Shown here in pieces: positions 33,601 through 43,874 of a stretch of 64,000 nucleotides of DNA. The number at the start of each line of letters is the position of its first letter. Position 1 is the first letter of the stretch. The notes under the pieces are model-generated. The model saw only the letters and a program-made list of their open reading frames with translations. It had not been told where the DNA came from and did no database searches. A program made the translations under genes and the position numbers. This DNA is from Ustilago trichophora (taxonomy: Eukaryota > Basidiomycota > Ustilaginomycetes > Ustilaginales > Ustilaginaceae): assembly GCA_900323505.1 (NCBI GenBank), contig OOIN01000001.1, forward strand, positions 1,612,001-1,676,000, written 5' to 3'.

Positions 33601-33762
33601 TGGCAGCCTCGAGATGAAGAGGGTCGAGTTGATCTTGCTCTTGTCATTGTTGGATTTGCTAGGTTTGTCGGTAGAGGCAGTCGCTGCTGGAGCCTCAGGC
33701 TGAGAGGCAGGAACAGCCTCTGTGGCAGGCTCATCCTGCTCGAAATACCTCTTGGGCGGCAT
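30631..33762 (-). CDS. NOP4: Nucleolar RNA-binding ribosome biogenesis protein (Nop4/RBM28)
   Basis: Single exon. The frame is open further upstream, but the first ATG is 33762 (MPPKRYFEQDE), giving 1043 residues. Nop4/RBM28 is needed for 27S pre-rRNA processing and 60S subunit assembly. RRM1 lies at about 45-130 (TLFISRLPYTATTTDLQ, then GVGYVTF); RRM2, degenerate, at about 170-255. RRM3 starts near 300 (LIIRNLPFDVNEADLRSIF) but is interrupted by an acidic Glu/Asp/Ser insert of about 115 residues before its RNP1 (GRGFAFVWM). RRM4 begins near 570 (TLFVRNLPYQATEEELRNLF, GTGFVCFW). A last RRM follows (LSVRSLPLFVS, GYGFLEM). The tail is a Lys/Glu coiled coil ending in a basic KKRKERRARRG nucleolar-type signal. 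Confidence 0.92.
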   Translation of the reverse strand: MPPKRYFEQDEPATEAVPASQPEAPAATASTDKPSKSNNDKSKINSTLFISRLPYTATTTDLQTMFSEIGPLKRAFVVTDQATKKSKGVGYVTFAIPEDATTALEQLQGKSLDGGSRKIQITFADQKDPTGNKRPTVKSDPDSPSSSKRPRTEGAKPARSHGASQEKDADAVRTVILSGLAGCKPTPDSKQIYKRARKIGDVENVIYPSTSSPNPNDVAHVIFRTPNHAMTAVEKLHAHVFKGVQISAILKKRADNAAKIAAHMRPETLAKREKMRQDVEKNSGKGTMPVLLSEIDKSSRLIIRNLPFDVNEADLRSIFLPFGPVYEITIPKVKAKAVAEETTEVKEEEKEASSEADAIEVEDDDAESSDTSDSDDEDEDNKDDANESDEEDTEEEETEDKESSAESTAESVAEDAAVATTEDIVVKTEEEEDAGALSAPTTTTATATSKPAAEKGRGFAFVWMASRNDATRAIEAVNGKTIQHGAAERAAYKAALGSRGRRFAKAALDRVRANAQPERTVAVDWALSKKDWEAKADESEPEEDAEEEGKEAEAASGDESEPEERPKLPAPEEGTTLFVRNLPYQATEEELRNLFRTFGPLRYAKITMDKTTNRSKGTGFVCFWQASSADAALAQAKIIERESGVSGSSSASTSVANQKNPFAMPSVLTADPAAPLTASLNLHGRVLNVIPAVARDEASRLETSGRKEREKGDKRNTWLLREGVPFPNSDFAAKLAPSEVEKRLQSFQVRKAQMGANPSLFVSKTRLSVRSLPLFVSDRMLKRLAIHAIKAFGSEVRAGERQDLDADEKADRTMSSSVENRKRKPGERPTAVVQSKVVRQHDRVEALTGMGKSKGYGFLEMKSFNEALKVIRWANANKAVSKLFGEWWVDDLQQQVDRIATQIHSKTKSLEEKKMGEEADTLRSEIEELNTRKQRLRTKLAELGEAGNDAEKERGGMLMIEFAIENVVTTKKRADKLKAIKESTERRKQREEQDAEAKQAEAEQERREAQAARKIEAEKNKPKGFAHGHVIGKKRKERRARRG

Positions 33763-34311
33763 CTCGATATGATTGGAGATGTGGCTAAGGACCAAAAAAG
33801 TATGAGATGATGGTTTGGTCGAAGGTGATAGAGAAGGGAAAGCTGGAAAATTTCTTGACCTCTCCACAGTTGAACAAGGGGTCCAACTGCACCAAAATCT
33901 CAAAATTCCCAGAATTTTTCCTCAAAAAATGGACGCAACGAAGAAAAAGCTGTACTGTATTGCTGCGTAGACTCAGCCAAGACCGAATCCCGAGATTTGG
34001 ATTTTTTCAATTCACAGTTTTGTGTTTGGTCCAGGATGTAACAACGCTCAGATTTGTGATCGTCTCTCCACAGCTGTCGTGGCCTGTCAAAAGCGTCCGG
34101 AAGAGGACATACCGACGCACTAAAGCTCTCTTTAGACCAACTTTGCACTTTTTGGTTTGACTTACGCGAAGAGCAGACGCAACACCGGTGCACAACGGTC
34201 GAGCCACACTCGTTATAGTCACAATCCACCAACACTTTCTCCTGAACTGCGTGCATCACTTTCCCCTTCTGCTACCATCTTGGCTTTGTTACAGCAACGT
34301 AGCTTTGGGGC
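33763..34311. other. Divergent promoter region NOP4/TPP2
   Basis: 549 bp between the NOP4 start and the proposed TPP2 upstream start. No other gene seen. Confidence 0.5.
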
Positions 34312-37300
34312 ATGATACATCTGGTGAGTCCAAGTCATCTGAGGAGACACTTCAAGTTTCGGAACAGGAGACAACCTTGCTTACCACTCTGCTACTCCGC
34401 ATTCACTTCACTTGCAACAGCCGCGCAGCCTTGCCCTTCCACGTCTTCTTCGTGACAAGGCTCGCTCTGCAGCACCGCATCGCTCCTCCATCTTAGCAGC
34501 TGCTTCCACTGCATCCCCCTTGCGTTCCTTTTCAGCCCGTAGCACGACTGTTGCTTCCCCTCTCGCTTCGCGCACTCGACCTTTTACCACCTCCCCGCAC
34601 TTCCGACGTTCGGCTTCCATCGTAGACGCTACCGCATCCGACATGCCTTCTGCTCGTGCCGTCCCCAGTGAGCCTTTCCCGCTCGGTGGACTCCTTCCCA
34701 AGGATACCACCGAGGCGCTTAGCTTCCTCCGCAAGTACCCAGAATACGATGGTCGCAAAGTTCGTGTCGCCATCCTCGACACTGGTGTCGACCCTGCAGC
34801 CATCGGTCTCGACATGCCCGGCAAAGTCGTCGATGTGATTGACTGTACTGGCGCCGGTGACATTCCCCTCCAGCCCATCAAGCCGGTCTCTCCTGCTTCT
34901 GGTAGTGCCTCAGAACACATCGAGTTCAAGTCTCCTTTCACCGGTAGGACCATTCGCATCTCCTCTCAAGTAACCAACCCAAAGGGCGAATGGAAGATTG
35001 GTTTCAAGAAGGCCTATGATCTCTGGCCTGGCGAGCTCAAGACTCGTCGCTCTGCAGAGAGGAAAAAGGCTTTCCTCGTCTCTCACCAAGCTCTTCTTTG
35101 CAAGGCTCAGAGCGAGCTCAACGCCCTTGATGCACCTTCGGCCTCCAAGGACTCCGCAGAGACCTCAGACAAGAGCTCCACCACAGAGAACACCAAGCTC
35201 AAGAAGGACGAGATCAAGGCGCGCATCCAAGCTCTCAAGGATCTCGCCTCATCCTACAAGGATGAAGGCCCTCTCATTGAGGCTATCGTTTTCCACGACG
35301 GCAACCACTGGTACGCCATCGTCGGTGGTGGTGAGGGTGATACACATGACCCTTCCGCCGGTCAGCCAGAGGACGTTCTGAAGCCGCTCGAATCGCAGAC
35401 CCTCGATCTCACTGGACACGACCCTATCACCGACTTCCGCATCGAGCGTGAGTTCCGCTACTTCGGTACTCAGGATCTTCTCACCTACACCGTCAACATT
35501 GAAAATAACGGCAACCTGCTCAGTCTCGTTACCCTCGCCGGTAGCCACGGTACCCACGTAGCTGGTATTGTCGGGGCTCGACACGACGACCAGCCAGAGC
35601 TCAACGGTGTCGCTCCCGGCTGCGAGATTGTCAGTCTCAAGATCGGCGATGCACGACTTGGAAGCATGGAACAAGGTCAGGCCATGCTCCGCTCAGCACA
35701 GGCACTCGTCGACACAAAATGCGACATTGCCAACCTTAGTTATGGTGAAGACGGCGCATTTGGTGCCGAAGACAAGGGCGCTTTCGCCAAGGCTCTCAGG
35801 GACATCGTCATTCGTCAGCGCGATATCCTCTTTGTTAGCAGTGCTGGTAACAACGGACCCGCTTTGACCACAGTCGGTCAGCCCGGTGGTACCACCTCTT
35901 CTGTTCTCAGCGTCGGTGCCTACGTCAACGCAGGTGCCATGCAGAAGGCCGAGTACGCTCTCGTCGAAAAGGGCGTGCCCGACAGCGTCACTACCTGGTG
36001 CAGTCGTGGCCCTACTGCCGATGGTGACCGTGGAGTCTCGATCTACGCTCCTGGTGCTGCCATCACCTCGATCCCCCGCTACTGCCTCCAGTCTACTCAG
36101 CTCATGAACGGAACTTCGATGAGCTCGCCCAACGCTTGCGGCTCCATTGCTTTGCTTCTGTCTGGTATGAAGGCCCAGAACATCCCCATCACCCCTGCTC
36201 GAGTCTTCAACGCTGTCCGTGTCACGGGCAAGGACGTCAACGACCCTCTTGGGGTTCCTTTCATCCGTGTCGATGCTGCTTGGGACTACCTTGTGCAAAA
36301 CAAGGACCGTGAAGATCAAGATGCCGAGTACCGCGTCGCCGTCACTCGTGCTGGCAAGGCGCTCGGCCGCATGGACAAGCGTGGTATCTACCTCCGTGAG
36401 AAGGACGAGACCTACAACGTACAGCAGACTAATGTCACGGTGCGACCCACCTACAAGGCCGGAGAGACGGAGAAAACTTTCGACCTCGAGCTCAGGTGCG
36501 CCCTTGCTGCTACCCAGCCTTGGGTTCAGGTCCCCGAGTTCCTCCTCCTCGGCGGCAACGGCCGCACTTTCGAGGTCCGTGTCGACCCCACCGACTTGGC
36601 TCCCGGCCTACACCATGCCTGGATCGAGGCTTACGACACCGAGAAGCCTGGCCACAAGCTCTTTGACATTCCTGTTACTGTTGCCAAGCCCGAGGTGTTC
36701 CCCTCGCCCACCGTCAAGTTTGACACCGTACGATTCGAAGCTGGCAAGATCGAGAGGCGCTTCATCTCGGTGCCCGAGGGTGCCACCTGGGCTTCGCTTA
36801 CTGTCCGCAGCTCCAACCACTCGTCTGCTGGTACCTCTGCCCGCTTCTGGTTGCACTGTGTCCAGCTTGAGCCTCTGCAGCGCCTGAGCGAAGTCGAAAA
36901 GGCCTTCGTGCTTGCCCTGCAGGAGAACGAGCCGGTCACCAAAAAGTTCAACGTGCGGGGCGGCATGACCATGGAGGTCTGCTCCGCGCAGTTCTGGTCC
37001 AACAAGTCTGCCTTCGACCTTGACCTTGACATCGAGTTCCACGGTATCACTGCTTCTCTTATCCCCGCAAGCGGACGTGAAGAGCTTACCTTGATCGGCG
37101 GTCAGGGTCATGCCAAGATCGAATGCCAGTCGACTGTCCGCATCGAGGATTTCAAGCCTAGCATCACTTTCGACACGCGACGCACCTTCCACCGCCCCTC
37201 GTCGTCGACGATCCGACCTCTCGCCACGCCACGCGACTTGCAGCCCAGCGGCAACCACATGTTTGAGCTTGTCACAACCTACAACATTTCCGCAAAGGAA

Positions 37301-38536
37301 GACTCGAACAAGCTCAGCTACTCTTTCCCTGCACTTGGCAACCACCTGTACGACTCGAGTGTGCCGCTCCTCACCCAGCTCTTTGATCTTCGCAAGAAGC
37401 GCGTGCACTTTGGCGACGTCTACAAGAAGGAGATCGACCTGCCCAAGGGCGACTATGTGCTCAAGGCACAGCTGCTCAACGAGAACATGAAGGTGCTTGA
37501 ATCGCTCAAGAATGTCACCCTCATGATTGATCAGAAGCTGTCCAAGCCAGAGTCGGCCGCACTCAAGCTGTACGACAACCACGTGGACCTTCACTCTGAA
37601 GCCCCTCCCGCCAAGTACGCCGGTGTCAAGCTGCACCCTGGCGAGCGAATCGTTCTCACCCTCGACCTGAACCTCGAAGGCGATGCTGTACCCAAGGAGG
37701 CCCAGCCCGGCGATGTTCTAGTTGGATCCTTTGGCTTTGCCGCCGAAGGTAAAGGTCAGATCCGCTATATCGTTCCTCCTGCGATCAAGAACGCCGATGA
37801 GGGCTCCGATGACGCCGCTGCTGGCGGCAAGAACGAGAACGAGATCCCCGAGCTCCTCACCGCGACAGCTAAGAAGATCAAGGATACCAAAGAGAAGCTC
37901 GACTTCATGGATAAGCTCATCGCCGATTACCCCAAGTTCCTCGGTATTCTTGTTGCCAAGCTCGAAACCCTTGACGCAGATGACAAGGACGCGGCCAAGC
38001 GGAAGCAGGTGGTTGCTACAGCTGACCAGGTCCTCGCCCTGATTGATGAGACGGAGGTCAAGCTATGGATGGCCACTCAGAAGCCCTCTGCGTCCGAACA
38101 GACGGATGAGGAGAAGAAGCTGAACAAGCAGATGGAAGAAAAGAAGAAAGCTCTCATCCTTGCTCTCAACCGCAAATCACGAGTCCTCCTCACCGAGGCT
38201 GAATTCTCGCCTTCCTCTTCTACCTCATCGGACCTGGAGTCAGTATGGAAGCAGTATCGCACATACTTCCCCGCCGATACGAAGGCCAAAGAGTACATTG
38301 AGCTCTACGTTCGCTGGAGCATCCTTCACAAGCGTTTCGCTTTGGCCTTGCAATCCGTCCAGAAGCTCAAGAAAGAGTTGGGCGCTGGAACGGGGGAGAA
38401 TGTCAAGGAGCTGGAAAAGATCAAAGCGCTCGAGATGAAACTTGTCGGTAAGGATGGGTTGGATTGGCCGCTTTGGGCAAGTCACTTGGAGAGGGCGGAG
38501 AAGTTGGCCGCTCCAAGCGACTATGCTCCTTTCTAA
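34312..38536 (+). CDS. TPP2: Tripeptidyl-peptidase II, with a proposed spliced N-terminal presequence
   Basis: Giant subtilisin-like exopeptidase that removes tripeptides downstream of the proteasome. Catalytic residues are visible: Asp in RVAILDTGVDP (about 124), His in GSHGTHVAGIVG (about 380), oxyanion Asn in SAGNNGP and Ser in MNGTSMSSPNA (about 570). The C-terminal TPP2-specific region continues to the end. The conventional start is 34643 (MPSARAVPSEPFPLGG). The frame is open for 300 nt upstream without ATG, but a 12-nt exon 34312-34323 (ATG ATA CAT CTG) with donor GTGAGT joins in phase to 34421 after an AG acceptor. This gives 1375 residues with 78 extra at the N-terminus, Arg/Ser/Ala-rich, containing RPFTTS, like a mitochondrial cleavage site. 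Both starts have a purine at -3. The core gene is certain; the extension is inferred. Confidence 0.9.
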
Positions 38537-38647
38537 AGATCAGAGATGAATCAACAGAGAAAATCACACGCAGAGATTGTAGAATGAATAAAAAAAAAAA
38601 GTTGACCATTGCACAACAATTCGCAAAAGAAAAAAAGAGTGTGAGCA
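38537..38647. other. Tight convergent 3' junction TPP2/TRP4
   Basis: Only 111 bp separate the stops, including an 11-A run at 38589-38599. The two 3' untranslated regions almost certainly overlap. Confidence 0.6.
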
Positions 38648-40144
38648 CTAGTCATCCGTACCAACAGCGGCATCCTGTCTGATCTCGGGCAAGTAAGAGT
38701 ACTGGTCCTGGTTCTGGATCGATTCTTCGATGCTCTTTCTGCTCTCCTTGACGGCCTCCTTTTGCTTCTTGTTGGTGGCACGTGCTTCTTCCTCAGCTTC
38801 GTATTTGGCGATGCTAAGGTTGGATTCGTCTCTGAAGGTTTCCAGAGCTCTGAGTGCTGCGCCAGATTCGATCGATTGTCTTGCCAGTGCGGTGGCTTCT
38901 TCAAGAGTGGAAGCGTAGGATCCGACGTAGAGCAGAGCTGCGGATTGGAGGAGGGTGTAATCCTTGACAGCCTGGAGGCGGACGGATTTGGGGATCGAGG
39001 GTAAGGAGCGGACGTGGACCATTGTTTCCGGTGCAAAGTTGAGGAAGTTTGTCGGGTCCAATTGCATGTTCTGCGCCAGTGGCTCTGAGGGCAGGGAGCT
39101 GGAATCGGGGGTGGAGAACATCTTGAGTACGATCGCTGCATTCTCGTCGGCCGAATGCGATCCAACGTGCTCCAGAGGGTGAGACGGCAGGCCAAAGTCC
39201 GCTGGCTCAATGGTAAACTCCTTGATCTCGCCTTCGCCGAGTTCCCACACATCGGTCTTGCCGGCAGGGCTGATCTCGTCAAGTCCTTCTTGGCCGCATA
39301 CGATCCAAGCTCGTTGAGTGCCGCGCTTGCGCAGGGCCTCGGCAAAGATCCGACCAAGGTAGTAGCTGTGTACGCCAAGAATGCAACGTTCAGGCTTGGC
39401 AGGGTTGATGAGCGGGCCGAGAACGTTGAAGATGGTGGGGAAGCCGAGAGATCGACGAATAGGACCGAGAGGGGCCAGGGCAGGGTGATAAAGCTGGGCG
39501 AAGAGGAACGAGAACTTGCTCTTGCGCAACACCGAAGGGAGTTGCGATGCAGGAAGCGACAGCAGAGGGATACCCAACGACATGAGCAAGTCTGCCGAGC
39601 CAGAGGTAGAAGACGAAGCTTTCGCACCATGCTTGCAAACTCGCACGCCCTTGACACCAGCCGCAACCATCGCAGCCGTGGTGGAGACGTTGAATGTGTC
39701 CTTTCCATCTCCTCCTGTACCGACGAGATCCAACGTTCCACGGTACTCAACATCCTTCGAGTCCGAGGAAGGGGCAGCATACTCCTCATTCTCGTTGTCA
39801 AGCGGGGGGACGTAGACGTCGAGGCAGCACTGCAAGAAAATGCGGGCGGCAAGGGCAAAGGTCTCTGCTTGGATGTCGAGCCTGCAGAACTTGAGACAGG
39901 TCAATGCGGAGCCAATCTGGGCATGATTCTCTCGGGAAGAGGTGAAGTTGGGGTCGGCCATGTGTTCGAGGATCTGCTCGAGCTGGGAGTGTGAGATGGT
40001 CGAGGTACCTGATGGGTGGTTTGGTTCACCGGATTGCGAGTCGACCGAGGCAGCAAGCGACAACGCTTTGAGCAAGGGTCGGAAGGTGTCTGCGGTGTGA
40101 TGCTTTGTTCCGTTCGCCGCTACAGCGGTCGTTGTTGTCGACAT
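38648..40144 (-). CDS. TRP4: Anthranilate phosphoribosyltransferase
   Basis: Single exon, 498 residues. It transfers phosphoribose from PRPP to anthranilate, the second step of tryptophan synthesis. Motifs: LDLVGTGGDGKDTFNVST (PRPP-binding, about 135-152), VCKHGAKASSSTSGSADLL (anthranilate site), FAQLYHPALAPLGPIRRSLGFPTIFNVLGPLINPA and later VCGQEGLDEISP. Compared with yeast Trp4 (380 aa) it has an insert before the GTGGDG motif and a Lys/Glu-rich C-terminal extension of about 50 residues. The helical N-terminal domain begins TFRPLLKALSL. It is in tail-to-tail arrangement with TPP2. Confidence 0.95.
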   Translation of the reverse strand: MSTTTTAVAANGTKHHTADTFRPLLKALSLAASVDSQSGEPNHPSGTSTISHSQLEQILEHMADPNFTSSRENHAQIGSALTCLKFCRLDIQAETFALAARIFLQCCLDVYVPPLDNENEEYAAPSSDSKDVEYRGTLDLVGTGGDGKDTFNVSTTAAMVAAGVKGVRVCKHGAKASSSTSGSADLLMSLGIPLLSLPASQLPSVLRKSKFSFLFAQLYHPALAPLGPIRRSLGFPTIFNVLGPLINPAKPERCILGVHSYYLGRIFAEALRKRGTQRAWIVCGQEGLDEISPAGKTDVWELGEGEIKEFTIEPADFGLPSHPLEHVGSHSADENAAIVLKMFSTPDSSSLPSEPLAQNMQLDPTNFLNFAPETMVHVRSLPSIPKSVRLQAVKDYTLLQSAALLYVGSYASTLEEATALARQSIESGAALRALETFRDESNLSIAKYEAEEEARATNKKQKEAVKESRKSIEESIQNQDQYSYLPEIRQDAAVGTDD

Positions 40145-41066
40145 TTTTGTGCGCCTCTGAGAAAGAGAAGAGTCGGCAACTTAGAGCAGTGATGGAAGGG
40201 AGGTTGATGATATACACCAGGTCGTGCACACAGCTATAAGGCGACCACAATTGTGAGGTCGTGCGATGGTGTCGAAATGAAGGAGTGAGAGGTGAAAAGG
40301 TTGGAGCTGACTCGGTTTTTGCAGCAAGTATGCGTGGGAAAGGTCCCAAGATGATGTCGACGGTGGTGGGGAAACAAAGAAAGCTGCGTGCGACTTGCCG
40401 TGGGAGAGCAAAGATGCAAAGCGCTGCAACAACAAATGAATGCCGTGCGTGCTGTTTCAGAAGAACTGACCAACTGGGATTTGGCTTAACTGGCCTGTGG
40501 GTATGGCTGACTTTCTTCTTGAATCACGCTTGGCACGGCAGCTCTGGCAGGGTTGGGAAAAAGCGCCCGCCGGACTTTTGTGACTCTGACTCGTTCCGCT
40601 CCACTCAATTTTGAAAAAGCGGCACACGGCGTACAGCACAAACGTAGCTCTCATGGGGCGGCCTTTGAAGCATCATCAAAAAAATGCTCGTAACGCTGAT
40701 ACTGTGAAGCTGTGAGCGGTAGACCTGCCTTGCGCGAGGCCAATTGCCCACACACAAGACCCACTTGTCGCAATGCTGACATACTAGGCATCGCTCAGCA
40801 AGGTCTCAGCCACGAAGTTGCTCACTGTCCCGGGAGTGCAGCGCATACGGTCTCGTCCCAGACTGCTGTTCTGATATGTGTCAGGGTGAAGCAGAAGCTT
40901 GTACACTCCAGGAGTCAAACACCGCTGAGTGAAGCGAGAGGGTGAAGTTTCAGATCTAGTATTAAGAATGTTTGGCTGTTCCTTTTATACGCTCTTCAGC
41001 TTGTCAAGCCGCGTTTCGGATGACCCGAATGCGAGAGACTCGTCGAGTCGAGCTGTTTCAAGTTGC
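40145..41066. other. Intergenic region TRP4/ETFB
   Basis: 922 bp containing the TRP4 promoter and ETFB 3' end. No gene recognised; short ORFs lack protein character. I did not find a clear Gcn4-type TGACTC pair I would defend. Confidence 0.4.
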
Positions 41067-42319
41067 TTAGATACGACCAGCCTCCTTGAGCTTGGAAATG
41101 AGCTCATCGACGTTCTCAACCTGCAGAAATAGTAAAGAAGAAGTGAGTAGACGTGTTAGCATCGGTATGCCTGAGAATACCCTTCGAGGGCTCGAGGGGA
41201 ATGAAAACGTACCTTGGCACCACCCTCGCGCTTCGGAGGCTCGGCGACCTTAAGAATCTCCTGTCGTGGCTTGACTGCGTCCTCGAGACCAAGATCCTTG
41301 AGTGTGAGCTTCTTGAAGGGCTTCTTCTTGGCCTTCATGATGTTGGGCAACGATGCGTATCGTGGCTCTGTTGACCGAATCGAACATGGTCATTCAATAC
41401 TGTCAATATTCTGTATGATCGTGTTATCTTCTTTCGGCACCGACATGTAAGCCGCTGTACTCACCGTTGAGACGAAGGTCGGTGGTCATGACGAAAGGCA
41501 GCTTGGTCTTGACAATTCCGAGACCGCCGTCGATCTCTCGCGTCACCTGGGCCTCTGCGCCCTTCTCTGGCTTGCCGGATGGGAACTCGAGCTTGCTAGC
41601 GTATGTTGCCTGGGGCCAGTTGAGAAGACCAGCGAGCATCTGGCCAGTCTGCGAGGCGTCATCGTCAATCGCCTGCTTGCCGAGAATGATGAGTCCGACC
41701 TCCTCCTCCTCGCCTGCCTTCTTGACAATCTCGTTGAGGATCTTGGACACACCCAGGGGTTCGAGAGGGTTGGCGGCGGCCTTGTCAGGGACCTCGACGT
41801 GGATGGCGTCATCAGCACCCATAGCAAGGGCGGTACGGAGGACATCAGCCGTCTTGGGAGGGCCAACCGAGACGACAGTCTGTGTGGCGATGAGGAGAAG
41901 CAAAAGCACGGCAAAGCAAGTGTGTGGGTCAGCACGGCGGAAATATGACGCCAGAGACTCTGGAAGTATGAAGAGGTACTTACGATCTTGGTGATGGCAT
42001 CCTTGTACTTCTCACGCAGACGGACGGCTTCCTCCACTGCGATCTCGTCGAAGGGGTTCATGCTGAACTTGACATTCTGGTCGACGCCCTTGCCGTCCGA
42101 GGCGACACGGATCTTGACGGCTGTGATCGTATACCAGTAATGCGTCGGGGAGTATTGGAGTAGATGGGAGCGTGTGTGGACGTGTGTATGTGTATGTGTG
42201 TCAGTAAGGCATCGCGCTTCGGATCAACAGAGCTTTTAGGAGGGAGGGGGCTTACCGTAGTCGATGGTCCTCTTGATGGGCACGAGCACCCGGAGCTGGT
42301 TGACTAGAGATGCGCGCAT
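41067..42319 (-). CDS. ETFB: Electron transfer flavoprotein beta subunit, mitochondrial
   Basis: Five exons on the minus strand: 42319-42256, 42120-41984, 41879-41465, 41367-41213 and 41120-41067; 825 nt, 274 residues. ETF carries electrons from acyl-CoA dehydrogenases to ETF-ubiquinone oxidoreductase in the mitochondrial matrix. The start [21 protein letters not shown], then [81 protein letters not shown] and the exon-4 block [20 protein letters not shown] are all family-typical. The C-terminal exon ([17 protein letters not shown]) completes the protein. There is no separate presequence, as is usual for ETF-beta. Every junction is in frame. Confidence 0.95.
42170..42212. repeat. GT-rich stretch in ETFB intron 1
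   Basis: Alternating GT/GTAT units within the first intron; low-complexity, no assigned function. Confidence 0.5.
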
Positions 42320-42853
42320 AGCTGTGTTGTGATGGTCTCGATACAAAAATGGTACCGGTGTGTGAGTGTGTGTAGAGAGATGAAGAAGAAGGAGTGTGGA
42401 ATGGGCGTCGGAAGCGATTGAGATCCGGGGTGGAGCTCAGAGGGCGGCGGCTTTGTGAGAGTGTGCTGCACTGACTTTTCGGGTGAATCGGTAGTCGGTC
42501 TCTTACAAAAGCGATGGGCCAAACGCGCGATTTCACGGGGCATTCGGCCTTGAGGCTGCTCCCGACCTATGGGCCGAGAAAGTGTTGATCGGGAAATTTT
42601 TTGACAAATGTTGTGTTATACAATGTAACATTATCGAAAATGGCTCATCATTCTCTCAGCAGAAGCTGGATCTGCAGCGCAAGAAGCTCCCTGCAGCAGT
42701 GCGCTGTCAAGCTCATGAACATAGATACAGGATCGAATATAGAAGACGGAGCTAATACCGCTTGTCCACGAGCTGATTGCGAAAGTACGAAACCATATTT
42801 ACAGAATGATTCGATCGAGGTCTCGGGCTGATTGCGCTCTTGGGGGCCTTTTC
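42320..42853. other. Intergenic region ETFB/NCS1
   Basis: 534 bp with the ETFB promoter and NCS1 3' end. A GT-rich stretch lies near 42360. No gene seen. Confidence 0.4.
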
Positions 42854-43874
42854 TTAAACCAATCCGTCGTAGAGGGACAAGGCCTGCACGATAGTCGGAT
42901 CCTGCTTGCTTCCTTCTTGGAACTCTTCGAATGAGACTGTAGCACCGCAGAATGATCGAGTAGCCAGCAGAACCAGAGGTCAGTCACTCTCTCGATCTCT
43001 CGCGCAGCTGTGGCTAGCAACGTTCGAAAATGTGATGTACTTACGCTGTGCATTCTTGTCGCGGTCCATCATGCGGAAGATCTTGTCCACCCTCTGTTGC
43101 AGCGGGGAGCGTGAGTAAAGAGGCAAACGGAAGCATCGAGAGTCAGTATCGCCCATTGCAGTTGGGTTTTCCGAGCCATACAAAGGCTGAGGTTTGCCTC
43201 GCTCTTTAGATATCTACCTTCTCCGGAGTGTCCTCGTCGTCTGGCAACTTGACCATCTGACCGGTCATCTTGTAGATACTCCTGACGATGGCTGTGATGG
43301 GTCAAATGTTCGCAACGAACGCATTATCGTCAGCAAAGACTTTTCCGCAAAGGATGACGAGTTCCGCTGCATTAATGTGGCGATCCTGCACTTACTGAGC
43401 ATCTCATCATAGGTAATGGTACCGTCTCCGTCGATGTCGTACAGCTGGAATGCCCAGCGGAGCTTCTCGTCGAGCCTTCCTCGGGAAGTGACGCTGAGTG
43501 CGCAGATGAACTCCTTGAAATCGATGGTACCGTTCTTGTTCTCATCGAACACGTTGAAGACGTATTCTGCAAACGTGGACGGGTCACCGAAGGGGAAGAA
43601 TTGCTTGTAGATGCGGCAGAATTCTTGCTTGTCAAGCGTGCCCGAAGGGCAGTCCTTGAGGAAACCCTTGTACCATTGCTGCAGCTCTTTCCTGTCAACT
43701 ATCACATCCAAGCCCAATCATAGAGTTGCCATGAGGTATTCCAGCAACGATTGAGAGACAGATGTCAGTACAGTCGTAGTACACGAAGGATGGAGCCAGC
43801 GCTCACTCACAGTAGGTGTTCTTTTGGAGATCCGAGAGCTGCTCCGGCGAGAGCTTGGACTGATTTTTTCCCAT
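42854..43874 (-). CDS. NCS1: Neuronal calcium sensor 1 / frequenin
   Basis: Five exons on the minus strand: 43874-43811, 43698-43396, 43291-43218, 43093-43045 and 42936-42854; 573 nt, 190 residues, the family length. NCS1 activates phosphatidylinositol 4-kinase and acts as a membrane calcium switch. The N-terminus MGKNQSKLS is an N-myristoylation signal. EF-hand 1 is degenerate ([11 protein letters not shown]). EF-hands 2-4 have binding loops [24 protein letters not shown] and DRDKNAQLSFEE. The C-terminus ALSLYDGLV is nearly invariant in the family. All junctions are GT-AG and keep the frame. Confidence 0.96.

Noticed and set aside
33763..33903. 47-codon N-terminal extension of NOP4
   Set aside because: Starts at TTG, and family members begin close to the MPPKRYF position.
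36608..37636. 342-codon ORF antisense to TPP2
   Set aside because: Entirely inside a confidently identified gene, without recognisable domain.
38551..39858. 435-codon ORF in a second minus frame of TRP4
   Set aside because: Overlaps TRP4 in another frame; Ser/Arg/Pro-rich translation typical of shifted frames.
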